From positions 37,491,786-37,555,785 of the forward strand of contig CM044858.1 in the NCBI GenBank assembly GCA_024500155.1: a stretch of 64,000 nucleotides of DNA. The letters are read 5' to 3'. The translations under genes and the position numbers were made by a program. Numbering within the stretch: the stretch's first letter is position 1; each line of letters opens with the position of its first letter. The notes below the pieces were generated by a model. It was not told the DNA's origin and ran no database searches. It worked only from the letters and a program-made list of their open reading frames with translations. Shown here piece after piece: positions 44,273 through 56,315 of this stretch. This DNA is from Chenopodium formosanum. Lineage: Eukaryota; Streptophyta; Magnoliopsida; Caryophyllales; Amaranthaceae.

Positions 44273-47200
44273 TTACGCTTTTGTTTCTCCGCGCTCAATA
44301 TCCTTCACAGGGGCAACATTCAAGTCACCCTTCAATAATCTAATTTCTTCTTCTGTCAAACTGTTTTTGGCATGGTGGGCTGCCTTTGCAGCAGCCTGCT
44401 TTTCAAGTTCCACAGCCCAACTGTAAACAACCATACCCATAACAGCTATTGCCATGCCCATGATGTTCTTCAAAGTCATCTCTGAATCAAAAAGCAGCCA
44501 GCCCAATGTCAAGACGCACACCGTTTTCATGTGACCAAGAACCTGGAATGAAACGGCTGAGAAGCGTCCAATACAGAGGTACTGACTAACATTGCAGAAC
44601 ACCGCCAAAGAGCATGAAAGAAGAATGAACAGCTGCAGTACATTAGGCAAGAAAAGGAAATATAAGCAGTAAATACAGTACTAAATAATCTAAAGTGCTT
44701 AGAATGTGCTCCTCAAAACAGGGATCAGTATGTACTTACAAGGGCACCAGTAGACATCTTGTATGTCATTAGGAATGTTCCATTCAGATAGTAATCGATA
44801 AATGGACCAAGCACTATAAGAGAAATAGCTTGGAAAGGTGCAGTTTTGCTCAGCAACTCAAAAGATCCAATAGAATATTTCTTCTGCAAGGAACCTATTG
44901 ACTGCAACACAAACAGACATATATGCCAATGCAAAAGGTTATAAGCATAGTAAAAATCGCAAACTTGCAGCTTCCAACTTTGCTTCCTAGATCTGAAAGG
45001 TTGTGTAAATATTAAAAAGATTAAATCAAAAACTAATTTAAAACCAAACACCCAAGCCATCTATTGCTAGATTGGCATTGAGTGATTGAGGTCACCAATT
45101 GTCACGAAACAGTTACTCAATGCTGTCATGTCATCCAATCTGATTACACTAAAGTAGACCAAGAATACTAATGCAACTTCCTACTCAAAGATCTTGAAGT
45201 ATATAATTAATTATTTGGTATGCATCATCCTGCATGTCAGATTTTATCTTTCCAGGCATATTTTGAACGAAAAAGTTGGTTAACAATGTATCTCGGAGTC
45301 CAAAAAAAGTCCACAATGAAAGACATACCTACTGGAAAATTTTTATGCAAACATTCAACACTGACTGTCTTTCTTAGAGGTCCAGACTCCAGATAGATAG
45401 ACAGTTAAGTGCAGATTTTTGCATGTAAAGACAAATTATTGTAGTAGAATCAGTGTTTTAATGAGCCCATAAGAAAATTGAAGGAATCGAACCCTCATAC
45501 TCAATAGTGTACAATTTCTTTTGAGATAATTACAGAAATGACGGAACTTTTGTGCATTTGTATACATTAATCCACACTAGTTGGTGTAGTCGCCTTACAA
45601 CAAATAACCGAACCTTTCTTACTAACTACTATAAACAGGACTATATTGTAGAAGGCCCATATATTGTGAAGTAACTATAATAAATATTGAAAAGATATCA
45701 ATGTATGATATTTCTTAGATTTTATCAGTCAAAAGCGAACTTGTGTAGTATAGACATGTTCTAAAGAATTAAAGGATGAAATTAAATGTAAGATTCGTGG
45801 CATGTGAGATGTTGGAAATATTGAATTTATGCAACCTTCTTATATATTGTAGGATATTTAGTAAATGCCAATTGCACAACAATATTATAAGAGCCTTAAT
45901 CTCAATAATGGGGTAGATTACATAAACTAAAATTTATATCTCCTTACCAAAATCCTCTCCTTTCATGCCCTCCTAGCAAGTGCTATTCCATCCTAAGTTA
46001 ACTTTGGTCTCTCTCCATCCAAGTAAACGTCAATTGTAAGCGTTTTTATGTCATTTTTAGCAATTTAAACACCCCATGCCACACCCTCCACTCCCCTGTG
46101 AGAGCTGTGAGACCAAGATTTTCCTACCCTAAAGAGCACGTTAGCATGGAGAAGAATCCAACCCAAAAAAGAAAAAAAAGCACTTACACATGCGATAAGA
46201 AGGATACAGCTATATATATAAACACATTAGACAACACATTTTTAGCAACTTATATAGCATATGTATCTACAACTGGTGAGAGAGGGATGGACAATGAATT
46301 TAGGGCTATAACTCTCCTACTGCTTATGGCAAATGTGAGTAAAAGTAATAATCCAATACAAATAATTGCATAAACAAGAGGTAGATAGGAAGATACAGCC
46401 GCATTTAAACGCCTACTACGGCTACTAGTGGACAGAATAAAACAAAGTAAAGAAAATGTATACTCACAATTTGTTGCAATGACGTTGACAACACTGCCAC
46501 GGTAGCACATATAAAACCTTTGGCATTGACCTTGACATCAGTTACAGTGCAAATACCCACACCAATAACCACAAAGACAACAGACATCTTGACTTCCTTT
46601 GAGTAGTGCTTGCTGTGAAGGATCCATTCCAAAACGCAAACCACAGGAATCATACTCAACTTCGAAATCTGTAACAACAACACAGGCACTTAATGAGCAA
46701 ACACTTGGGAAGTTAGATGCACTATAAATCACACTGGAAAAAGAAAAGTAGAGAACTTTTGAACAAAACAGTGTTAATCACACAGCATTATGACTTGTGA
46801 GGATATCTCTCCAACTCATGTAAATTAGAAGTTTAAAGAGGTGATTATCATACACCTAAGTATACATTGTCTATATATAACTAGTACACATGTGTTTATT
46901 CTGCAGAAGATTTTGGAGATCTAGTTGAGTGCCTAGGAACCTTTATTGTTAACAATCAATTTGATAAGCAATGCTTTCTCTTCCAAAATTCCACCAGCTG
47001 CAAGAATTGTGAATACCTCATAGAAGCATACAAGTACGGAATAGGCAACAACAAAACCAATCAGAATAACAACTACTACATACAAGAAAAAGCTATCGGT
47101 TCTATCCCCATCCCCCCTCCCCTTTCTGGAGAGCTCTTTACCTCAACTTTAAATTTTCAATTCATAGTACAACCATCCTGCCAACTTTAAGGTGTAGAAA

Positions 47201-48201
47201 CTAGGTTACTTGGAGTCATCTATTCTTTTCAACGTGGATTTATAGAAGATCTTCATTGAATAATCATGGCTAACACTTGGGAGCATACCCAAGCGTGAAA
47301 CAAATACCCAAGGCGGGAGTTCCATTGCTCTTGTACAACAAATATCTTCAGAACAGGAAAGTATTACTAGATCAATATCTTTTAATAACTTTAAGTATGT
47401 TGAAATCCTTGACTACATCATCTTCTCAATTTCTTACCTTAAGTGTAACAAATTTTCGATGATATAAATCACTACTCCTTACATAATAGAGATCAAAGAT
47501 CACCTTAGTATCAATCACTTGACAAAGATAGTAATATACATTGTATCAATAAGCACAAGAGATTGAGAAGATAAATGCAAAGCAACAGAGAGGCAAGCTA
47601 GTAATAATGGAAAAATACAAACCTGATAAAAACCGACAGAATTAAGCATAAGACTAAGGTTCATTCCAGTGATAGACATATTGGCAACGACGGAAAACCA
47701 AAGGAGCTCCCAAGCAGGAACATGCTTGGACACAGAATACCCGGTCGCATTGGATACCAGACCCACCAGGGCAGTCACAGTGAAGTGAAAGCCAGTCAAG
47801 GTTGTAGCTGTCAAACATCACAAAATCCAAGCAATTTCAAAACCCCCCAAATATGGATCAATCAATTCAATACGCAGATTTCAAAACAAATGATACTACA
47901 TTATGTAAAAAGTTAAAGGGTTCAATAAAATCAGATAAAGCAGATCCAATAACAATAACACGATATACAATTGTCACATTACTCGTTCAAATTACACTAT
48001 CAACGCGACTATTAATTCCGGATATATATAGAGAGAGAGAGAAAGAGAAAGAGAAAAACCGAAGCTGAAGGCATAGCCAGAAGAAGACATGAGTTGCTTG
48101 TTGGCCATAATAAGACCGACGGAGCTAATGATGTTCATAGCCCAGGCGCCCATATCTGAAACAGCAGGCGCTTTCTTCTCCGACTCCATTGAAAGACCCA
48201 T
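44273..48201 (-). CDS. Nucleotide-sugar transporter, UDP-rhamnose/UDP-galactose (URGT) type
   Basis: Five minus-strand exons: 48060-48201, 47623-47807, 46468-46668, 44740-44901 and 44273-44632 (stop TAA 44273-44275). GT-AG borders, 1050 nt, 349 aa. An alternative start is the second Met at 48189. The sequence is very close to plant Golgi URGT proteins: GAWAMNIISSVGLIMANKQL, TLTGFHF, NSVGFYQISKLSMIPVVC, SIGSLQKKYSIGSFELLSKT and GHMKTVCVLTLGWLLF. About ten hydrophobic helices of the drug/metabolite transporter fold are spread over the length; the C-terminal tail is charged and cytosolic. Family members exchange UDP-rhamnose or UDP-galactose for UMP across the Golgi membrane to feed pectin and other polysaccharide synthesis. 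Exact substrate here is inferred. Confidence 0.93.
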
Positions 48202-48373
48202 CAAAGCAGATCTAAAACGATCAATCTATTCTGGGCAATCAACAGCAGCAACAGCAACAGCAACAGCCGCCCAGAATTGCAAAGTGAATCACCGACGAAA
48301 GTGCAGAGACAAAGATAGTGATGATGGCAGACTTCTCTTTCTTCTTCTTTACTGGCTCTTTCTTTGATTATTC

Positions 48374-48383
48374 TTTATTTATA
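48374..48383 (-). promoter_or_regulatory. Putative TATA box of the transporter gene
   Basis: TATAAATAAA on the minus strand, about 175 bp upstream of the start codon, in a pyrimidine/purine-skewed leader context. The transcription start is not visible. Confidence 0.45.
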
Positions 48384-48744
48384 CAGTAAAGTATTTTATC
48401 AAACTAAAACTTTATTTTTTTTATTTTAAATATTTGTAAATTTCACTTTGGGTTCAAGGAAGATGGGAAGAAGATCTGGATTTTAATTGGGGGAGATGTG
48501 ATGTGATGGGCACATAATCTTTTTGTTTGTCTATCCTATTACTCTAATTACGATTTCTGATTTATCTTTTATTCCATTAAATCTAGATGCAATTTTGGAG
48601 ACCTGTTTAATTCCTAACTCTCAAACCATGAAACCAACACGTTTCAAAAAAAAAAAGTCTCAAACCAACATCCCACCTTAAACAAAATTACTCATGTAGT
48701 CATGTATGTATGTAATCTTGTTAATTTACTCCATACTAAAGTTT

Positions 48745-48828
48745 CCTCCATTTCATATTATTTGCAACGATTTGACATAAAATAGAGAGGAAAAATGTCT
48801 GATCGATGCAAATAATATGAAATGAAGA
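48745..48828. mobile_element. Short Stowaway-like MITE
   Basis: Left CCTCCATTTCATATTATTTG is mirrored by CAAATAATATGAAATGAAG on the right. It shares the interior GAGAGGAAAAATGTCT with the MITE at 52092-52175. Ends are approximate. Confidence 0.6.
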
Positions 48829-48981
48829 TGATACAAGTTATTCATTTTCATCTCCATAAAATAAAAAATAAAAAATAAAAAATAAAAAAAAAATTTGAGA
48901 AATTCTCTTTGGTAACATAACCTTTTTATTTTCTAATTAGTGAACTGTACAAAAATCAATTATCATTGGTAACATTGAATT

Positions 48982-50155
48982 GGAAAAATTGCGGAAAATA
49001 ATACAACCTTTGACCCGTTCTTTTTCAATAATACAATCTTTCGATTATTTTATAATATTACCACCTTTGGGGTGTCAATTTTAAACAAGACAAAAAACTT
49101 GTAACCTTTAAAACCGGTTACCCATGACACGTGTTATCATATAATTAGTCTGAATATTAATTTTTTAAAAAATAAATTATTTTTTATTTTTTATTTGCTT
49201 AACATTTAATTAATTCCTAATTTTGACACTAATTGCAATTTATATTATTATAGCAAATTAAAAAATAAAAAAATAAAAACCACCCATCCCTCTCCTCTCC
49301 CCGACCCAACCAGCCACCATACTCCCACCTTCCAACCACCTCCCCTACACGCAACAGCCACCATTTTATCGGCGACGATACGGCCCGCGCCCAGCTCCAC
49401 CATCGCCGGTCGTACCACCCCTTCCCCTTTCCCCTTTTCCCGACTTTAGTTGCCCCCATATTCGAGCTGTACCACTCTTTTCCCAGCTCCCCCACGGCGG
49501 CACGGCTGGCTGTTGTTGTTGTTGTGCTTGCTGCAGCAACTCTTTCCCCAGCGATTGTTGCCCAAAAGCTAAATGAAACATCGTCGTGGTGGTGGGGGAA
49601 AAGGGAGTAGGTAAGATTTTGGGGGTTAGGGTTCGGCCCTGTCGTACTTGGGCGGCGATGTTGGGGCTGATTTTGTGGGGTTGTGTAGGCGTCAAAAAGG
49701 GTTTGGGTTGGGGCGTCGCTGGCGTGTGAGGGTGCTTGGGATTTTAAGGTCGCCGGCGGGTTTGGGTTTGGTCGCCGGTGGATTTGGGTGTAGGTTTTTT
49801 GTAATTTTGATAATGTGGCGGTGGGGAAGCTGGGCGTCGTCCATACTGTCGCTGAGTCAATGCGCGTGGTGGAGGGGGGAGAGGAGGTGTGTGGGTGGTG
49901 CTGCGGTGGTGGTTGAATTTTTTTTTTTTTTAAACAAAAATCTTTAATATTAATAATAATAAATTAAATAAATAAATTAACTAAAACAATAAAATGGTGA
50001 CATTTGTTACAGTAACCTGTAAAAACAGGTTACCAAACAGTTACGTCTTGTTTAAAATTGACATCCCCAAAGGTTTTATTATTATATAATAATCGAGAGG
50101 TTGTAATATTAAAAAAGAATAGGTCATAGGTTGTATTATTTTCCGCAATTTTTCC
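48982..50155. mobile_element. Mutator-like element with GC-rich interior (Pack-MULE candidate)
   Basis: A 9-bp duplication CATTGAATT (48973-48981, 50156-50164) and long inverted ends starting GGAAAAATTGCGGAAAATAA. Similarity extends at least about 110 bp inward through TGTCAATTTTAAACAAGAC. The middle (49280-49910) is far more GC-rich than its surroundings and has open frames on both strands, for instance a Gln/Pro-rich one on the minus strand (49366-49695). No transposase. Captured gene sequence is likely, but its source was not recognised. Confidence 0.9.
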
Positions 50156-50164
50156 CATTGAATT

Positions 50165-50574
50165 ATTGATTATCATTGACAATAAGTATTTTAATTAAAA
50201 TTATTAACCACGGTTAATTTTTCATTTTTTTTAATAATAAAATTATTTAATAAATATTTTTTTTGAAAAAATTACCCAACCACCTACCGGCGAATCGGCG
50301 ATTAGCCCCCCTCCCCCACATGACGGCTATCGTCTCCCCATCAGAAATCTTCCCCCCCTCCCCCCCCCCCCCCAACCCCGTTTCGATCCCTCCTCCTTCA
50401 ATTCTCCCTTACCCCGAAATGTCGATCCCCAAACCCTAAATCCCCACCTTAAACCCACAAATTTAACAACACTTAAATTCACACCCTGTTTAAATTCATC
50501 AATTTCCACTTCACAAATCACATAAAATGCAACCCCATAACAAAAAGAGCTACCAAAATTCAAATGAATTGAAA
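50165..50574. other. Spacer with poly(C) and CT-rich stretch
   Basis: C-rich 50305-50410, otherwise AT-rich. No gene recognised. Confidence 0.5.
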
Positions 50575-50577
50575 TAA

Positions 50578-51119
50578 GACCCTCTCTAATGGTGAGACTC
50601 AAGTGAGTATTTGTAGGAGAGAGAGAGTATTTTTTGCAATGTATCCCAATAAGGGCATGTTCTCATTGACTGAAGTGAGCTGAGCTGAACTGAAATAAAA
50701 TGAATAATTTATAAGAGAAGGAAATTAGGAGCAGAAGCTGAACTGAACTGAATTTCAACGTAATAGAATAGACCCTAAGTTGGTATCTAAACTTAGCAAC
50801 TCCAAAAGAAAGTTACTAAGTTTAGATACTCAACTTTGAGTCTCATTTGACAAAAAGTGTAGGCCCTTGTCAATATTCTAATATATTTTGTAATTTATTT
50901 AAATTTTTACCTTTTTTTATTTTTTTATTATCTTACAATAATTGATGGGTCATAAATTGAAAGTGACATTTGTATATTTTAGAGAGTCTCACCATTGAAA
51001 AATTAGACGTAACATGAGTTGCTAAATTGAGAAATGGGTATGATCTCACTATTGGAGGTAAAAAACAACTCATTTTGTATTTCAATACTTAAAGTTGAGT
51101 CTCACCATTGGAGATGGTC
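50578..51119. mobile_element. Tourist-like MITE (host of a nested MITE)
   Basis: Flanked by TAA (50575-50577, 51120-51122). Inverted ends GACCCTCTCTAATGGTGAGA and GACCATCTCCAATGGTGAGA extend into CTCAA. Internal copies of AAGTTGAGTCTCA-like sequence. Confidence 0.75.
50653..50775. mobile_element. Tourist-like MITE nested in the previous element
   Basis: Flanked by TAA (50650-50652, 50776-50778). Contains the GAGCTGAACTGAA motif of the MITE at 51123-51339. Ends GGGCATGTTCTCATTGACTG and, at the right, AGAATAGACCC are only loosely inverted. Confidence 0.55.
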
Positions 51120-51122
51120 TAA

Positions 51123-51339
51123 GGGCTTGTTCACATTTACTGAACTGAACTGAACTGAACTGAACTGATTGGAGCTGAGCTGAACTGAACTGAAATGAGT
51201 GGAGCTGAATTGAACTGAACTAAACTGAATTGAGCTGAAATGAATATTTTATATGAGAGGGAAATTAAGAGCTGAACTGATTGGAGCTGAAGTAAAATGA
51301 ACTGAACTGAAATGAAATTAAGCAAATGTGAACAGGCCC
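51123..51339. mobile_element. Tourist-like MITE with internal GAACT tandem repeat
   Basis: Flanked by TAA (51120-51122, 51340-51342); the left copy is shared with the neighbouring MITE. Inverted ends GGGCTTGTTCACATTTACT and GGGCCTGTTCACATTTGCTT. The interior is mostly TGAAC/TGAAT pentamers and GGAGCTGA. Confidence 0.8.
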
Positions 51340-51342
51340 TAA

Positions 51343-52089
51343 GACAATATATAATTACATAATCACAAAAACGTGCAATTTCTAGATTACCCAAGAAAAT
51401 GGAGATAAGGTGTATGACTTTGATGAGGCAGATATCTGTTTTTCACCTTAAAAAGAGTAGTTTGTATGATTTATTGGGTACTTTGGTGAGAATAATCAAT
51501 AATGAAATCCAAAAGAGCTGATCGGCTTGCAATTCGTAAGGAATTAAACTTTATTAATCATCCTTTGTTTATTGAGGAGGTGGATGTCGGTGGGGGGAAG
51601 CGGAGTGGGCATGGGTCAGCCGTCGGGGTAACAGATGGCGGCAGGGCTCCGGCGCCGAAAGGGAGGAATATGGCTGTTGTCGGGGTATTTTTTTTTTATT
51701 TTTTTATTTTTTATATAAAAAAAATTGTTAAGAAAATATTTAAATTATTATTTATCTTTTTGTAATTGTTAAAAAAAACCATCATTAATGTTATGAGTAA
51801 CTTAAATTTGATAATACAAGTTTACTATAGATAATAGATTATTTAACAATGCCAAAGAGAAAATTAAAAAATTCTATGTTTTACAATACCAAAGAGAAAA
51901 TTAAGAAATTCGATGTTACCAAAGAGAATTTCCCAAAAATATAGTATGATATTAACATTATTTACATTTTTCACAACAAATTACACCTATGCAATTTAGT
52001 TATAGTACAATCTATTGGTATGTCATGTACTTGTGTCTCCGAGTCTAAAGAGCCAGCAACTAAAACCCAAACTTTAAAAGTTGACATAC
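51343..52089. other. Spacer with short GC-rich patch
   Basis: 51580-51690 is GC-rich in an 87-codon plus-strand frame (51502-51765) that ends in AT-rich sequence. It was not recognised as a gene. Confidence 0.5.
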
Positions 52090-52091
52090 TA

Positions 52092-52175
52092 CCTCCGTTA
52101 CACATTATTAGCAACGATGTGAGATAAAGTAGAGAGGAAAAATGTCTAATCGTTGCAAATAATATGTAACAGAGG
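52092..52175. mobile_element. Short Stowaway-like MITE
   Basis: TA on both sides (52090-52091, 52176-52177). CCTCCGTTACACATTATTAG at the left is mirrored by AATAATATGTAACAGAGG at the right, 84 bp. Confidence 0.8.
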
Positions 52176-52614
52176 TAGTAGTAACTTTAAAACACTTGAA
52201 TTTTTGTTAACCATGTTAACTAATTAAACGTATCTACACTCTTTAAAAAGAGAGAAGATATGCGGAACTGTTCCTTATGAACAGTAGAGCAGTGTGCGGA
52301 CGGTTTTGTCCTCGGCTTAGGATGTTATTTGCGATCCAACCATCGGATTTGTCTGTCCTTCTTTTCCCGACTCATTCATTTTTGTTTTCTCTCTCTTCCT
52401 ACTCTCTTTCTCTTTCCTCCTCTTTGTCCCACCATTTTTCCACTTTTGCTTTCAAGCATTTTCGCTCGTCCATTGAAGGTCACTGAGTTTTCCATTGAAG
52501 CATTTTCTGAGCTTCCTTTCTTCCATTATAGCTGAGCCTTTTCTCGACTTTCCTCACAACCTCAGTTTTTAGGGTACAAAACCAGAGGAGAGAGAAAGCG
52601 TTACAGAGAGAGAA

Positions 52615-52638
52615 ATGGGGCCGATAACGAGCGAGGAA
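52615..52638 (+). CDS. Probable first coding exon of an unidentified gene
   Basis: After a long pyrimidine-rich leader (52340-52600, TCTCTCTTCCTACTCTCTTT type) there is AGAGAGAAATGGGG. The exon reads MGPITSEE and then a strong donor GTAAGTGATG at 52639. Reading through the donor stops after 21 codons. The downstream sequence to about 53240 looks like an ordinary T-rich plant intron start. No second exon was found in the window; the following 11 kb is a transposon nest. The gene family cannot be told from eight residues. Confidence 0.45.
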
Positions 52639-52797
52639 GTAAGTGATGATTTGAAGCTTCTTCTCGACCTCCTTGATTAAGCACCTCTTAATCTTTTTCC
52701 TTAATTTGTTATCTGCAGTTATAGTTTTTGATAAATTAGGTTTTGATATTCATTTAATTTGGGAAATGGGGTTTGAATGTTGTTGAAATTGGGTGTT

Positions 52798-52823
52798 ATT
52801 TTGTTGTTGTTGTTGTTGTTGTT
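52798..52823. repeat. (TTG)n microsatellite
   Basis: About eight TTG units in the presumed first intron. Confidence 0.9.
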
Positions 52824-53360
52824 TTCTTTGCATTTTCGGTGCTAAATATGGTTTAAAATGTGATTTATATGTTAAATTTTTGTGTTGAGTTTGGACCTGT
52901 GGTCTTCATTTTGTTGAATTCGGGAATTAGGGTTTTGATTTCTATTCAAAATGAAAATTGGGGATTTCTGGGTGTCAGTTTTGGGTGATTGTTTTCCTCG
53001 TTTGTTCTTCAATTTTGTGTGATTTTCAGTTAGATTAGAGAAACAGATATAGGATTTTATCTCTTCTTCTTTAAGGTATGATCATCTTTAGTTTAAATAT
53101 TGAATCTTAATGATAACTTGTTATTTGATATGATTTTAGGGTGATTTTGAGCCTTGTTTACTCGATATATTGACATTTTGGTTCACTTCTATCCTATTTT
53201 CGTTCAATTTTTGTGTAATCCTTGCTTCACGGGTTGTTAGTGTTTTTGTTGAGATTTTAGGTCCAAAGACGATCATTTGAGGCATATGGATGATAGACTG
53301 AGGTTAGAAGTCGTGACAATGGAGCAAAACCGAAGAAAATGTGAAGAGAAGGGCCTTAGA

Positions 53361-53640
53361 AGACCCTGCACATCCGTGCCATGTCCTGCACGACCGTGCA
53401 GGAATGTCCCAGCAAATCAGAGCTACTGCCTGATTTGGCACGGACGTGCAAGGCTTCAGCACGTCCGTGCAAGTCAGCCAGCACGTCCGTGCTAGAAGCT
53501 GCACGACCGTGCAGCTCACTTGGCCCAAGCAGATGCTACTGCCCAAATCTGCACGGCCGTGCTTAGGGTGGCACGTCCGTGCCACTAAGGCTGCACGTCA
53601 GTGCCATCCATGGCACGTCCGTGCGCACCTGTAGCCGTAC
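53361..53640. repeat. Array of GCACG-NN-CGTGC inverted repeats
   Basis: About ten copies of variants such as GCACGTCCGTGC, GCACGACCGTGC and GCACGGCCGTGC, irregularly spaced by 10-40 bp in a GC-rich patch of the gypsy LTR. Confidence 0.85.
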
Positions 53641-54365
53641 CCGACTCTTGTTTTCTCCGTCCTTTTTATTTGAGGGTCATATAAATACCCCCCTTTGCTC
53701 AATTGTACGGTATCGAAGTTTTGAGTGCTTCCTCTTAGTTTGTAATTGTAGAAACACAAATACTCTCAAATCATTAGTTAGATTTTAATTATTAGCTTGG
53801 AATTTTCAATCTCAATCATTGTAGAAGACAAGTTCCACCATTGTTATTCAATTTCAAGCTTCTAGTAATATTTTTCTCACTCTTTTCCCCTATTTCTTCT
53901 TGCTTTGTTGTTAATTTTTGCTTGATTCTTGTATGTTTAGATTGTTAATTAGCTTAATTCTTAGTTTAATTATGTTCATGAGTTGTTTGAAATCCTTAAT
54001 TGCTTTAATCTCCATGGATTGTGAGTAGTCTAATTTTCTAGGGTTTGGGTAAAACCCTCAATGTAGTCACTAATTACTTATTGCATGTACTAATTTGGTA
54101 CTTGTTGGGTGTTAATTAGTTGAGCTTAAGTGGTTTAATTACTTAGTTCTTGTATATGGCCATTGTTAGAACTATTATCCAAGCTTTCTCAACGAAGGAT
54201 CGAGAGATGAACTTGAGTTAGCTCCCTTATGCTTGATTGACTTGAAATGCCATGAGAATAGGAATTTCTAGTCAAGGAAATGTTTATGTCATCGTGATTA
54301 TGCTTTAACACTTGTTTTATGCTTTGTAACCACGAGAGTAGGTTGTATTCATGACTCAAGTAATC

Positions 54366-55791
54366 TGACAAGCTAAAGTCGTATCACCTAATCAAAAGTA
54401 TTACCTAAATCCTCTAACTAAAGTAGATAGGGAAGTAGGGTCGAATCCACAGGGAAACTGGTCTTTTTACTCCTAATTAATTAATATAGTCTAAATTATT
54501 AGAGTAACCAATTTGTTGTATATAATGTGAAACTATTCTATGGAGATCAAGTTCAGGGAGAAAATCAATAATAAGAAGGCCTAGGGTTACAGGTTCACCA
54601 ATAATTAATAATCCGGGATAAAACATAATAATTAATAATCAACATTGCACAAATAACATGATTAACAGGCTCTCGCAATTTATTAATCAACATAGATCTA
54701 ACAGGCTCTCGCAATTTACTAGATCTAAGTTCCTATTGAAAATAGCCTTTAATATCAAATTAACATCTGCTCGATTCATCAATTTAATATTGCTAGACAT
54801 TCACAATCAAATTACATCTGCTCGATTCATAATCTAATTGCAAAGAATGAAAACAATTCAATAAGAAATTATCATGCAATATCAATAATCAATAATAACA
54901 AATTATCCCTTCATATTAATTATGGATCCCCCTAAACCCTAGAATTAAACTACTCAGACATAATTAAATCTAAAACATGCATAATAATAAAGTAAGCCAT
55001 AAGGAAATTGAAAGGAAGAAATTTCTGAAATTAATTGAAATAGAAATCGTACCAAGACGGTGAAATTACAAAGTAGTCGAGATGAGAAGTAAAGTAGAGA
55101 GAAAAGTCTTAGAGAGAGAAAAATTAAGTAGAGAGAGAAAAAGAAAGTCTCTGTAAAAATAATTAACCTAAAACGTACTTAAACGAAATTCTAAACAACT
55201 CATAAATAGAAACTAAGTGCCTCAACAAACAAGCACTTCCAGAAACACGCGCCCGATCGGGCTAAGGGTCGCCCGATCGGGCGCGCCTTTTTCTCAAGCT
55301 TCCTACGCAGCAGCCTTGCCCGATCGTGCTAGGTGCTCGCACGATCGGGCGCGCCTATGCCACGCACCAGGCTTCCCTTGCTGCGCACCTCGCCCGATCG
55401 GGGCTAAGCTTACCCGATCGGGCCCGAGTTGCTCCTCTAGGCTTGGACTTCCGATTGGGCTCGACTCCTCGGCCCAATCCCAGATCTCCTCTTCGGGTCT
55501 TGAATACTCGGTCCAAACCTCGGTATTCCAAATACCGAGCCCTTAATCACCGGCTCGATGGCTCTAGCCGGCCTTGGGCTTCAACGACGGTCATACTCCT
55601 CCAATGCTCGTAGTAGCTTCATAAAATCCCGGGAAAGTGCTCCAAAGGTGCAATTTCCTACAAAACTCAACTAACACTACGAAAACACTAGAAAATGCAT
55701 ATTAGTAACAAAAGTGGCTCTAAGGAGCCAAAAACACTACTAATTATGACCAAGGGACGGGGGTAAAATACTATATAAAATGGACATATCA
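54366..55791 (-). mobile_element. Solo LTR of a second gypsy-like family, nested in the first LTR
   Basis: A 5-bp duplication TAATC (54361-54365, 55792-55796). On the minus strand it starts TGATATGTCCATTTTATATA and ends CTTTAGCTTGTCA; 1426 bp. It carries repeated 12-bp palindromes GCCCGATCGGGC at 55247-55425. No internal region. Confidence 0.92.
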
Positions 55792-56149
55792 TAATCCCTC
55801 TAGCTTGAGAGAGTAGTTGGGTGCTTTAGATGATTTCCCTTATTATATCCCTTATTTTACCTTGTTTGTGCATGCTAATCATGATTTGTGATGAAGTTGA
55901 GTGGTATAACCCGAGCCCTAGAATCCTCTAAATATTGTTAATTTCCCCTAGCTTTAGTTGACTTGAACTAGTACTTGTTACACGAAACCAAACCAACTTC
56001 GACTTCATTTAGCTTATTTATGCGATACTATTTCGGTGGTTGATTCAACGCCTCTCTTGGGTTCGACCCTTTCTTACCCTTTCTATTAGCTAGTGAGACC
56101 AAGATAGGACTTATTATTTGGTAGGCGCGACGACGACCTATCAAATTTT

Positions 56150-56167
56150 TGGCGCCGTTGCCGGGGA
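56150..56167 (+). other. Primer-binding site of the gypsy element
   Basis: TGGCGCCGTTGCCGGGGA, the motif following Athila/Tat-type 5' LTRs (tRNA-Asp-type primer, as known for the group). Confidence 0.85.
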
Positions 56168-56315
56168 GGCAAAGTCACATTGAATGTATTATTGTTGAAT
56201 GAGTCTAAGTGTGTGAATTTTTGGATCATAATTTTTCTTATTTATTTTTGTATATTTGTGTTTTTATCTTGTGATAGTCATTGCTAACGTTTTTCTTAGC
56301 TTTGTTTGACTTTGC

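Larger units (their letters stand above)
53240..56143 (+). mobile_element. LTR of a Ty3/gypsy (Athila/Tat-type) element, split by a solo LTR
   Basis: The right end CTATCA is followed after 6 nt by a typical gypsy primer-binding site. The left end is uncertain (somewhere about 53238-53260, near TGTTGAGATTTTAGG). Without the inserted 1431 bp the LTR is about 1.5 kb. It contains the hairpin array at 53361-53640. Confidence 0.65.

Noticed and set aside
49366..49947. Open frames on both strands as genuine genes
   Set aside because: They are in the GC-rich interior of the Mutator-like element, lack recognisable starts or domains, and most likely reflect base composition or captured fragments.
53361..53640. 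Regularly recurring GC-rich palindromes as a CRISPR array
   Set aside because: Units are only 12 bp, spacing is irregular, they lie in a plant LTR and there are no cas genes.
55217..55613. 109- and 95-codon frames rich in RPIG/DRAR
   Set aside because: They are translations of the GCCCGATCGGGC palindromes in a solo LTR.
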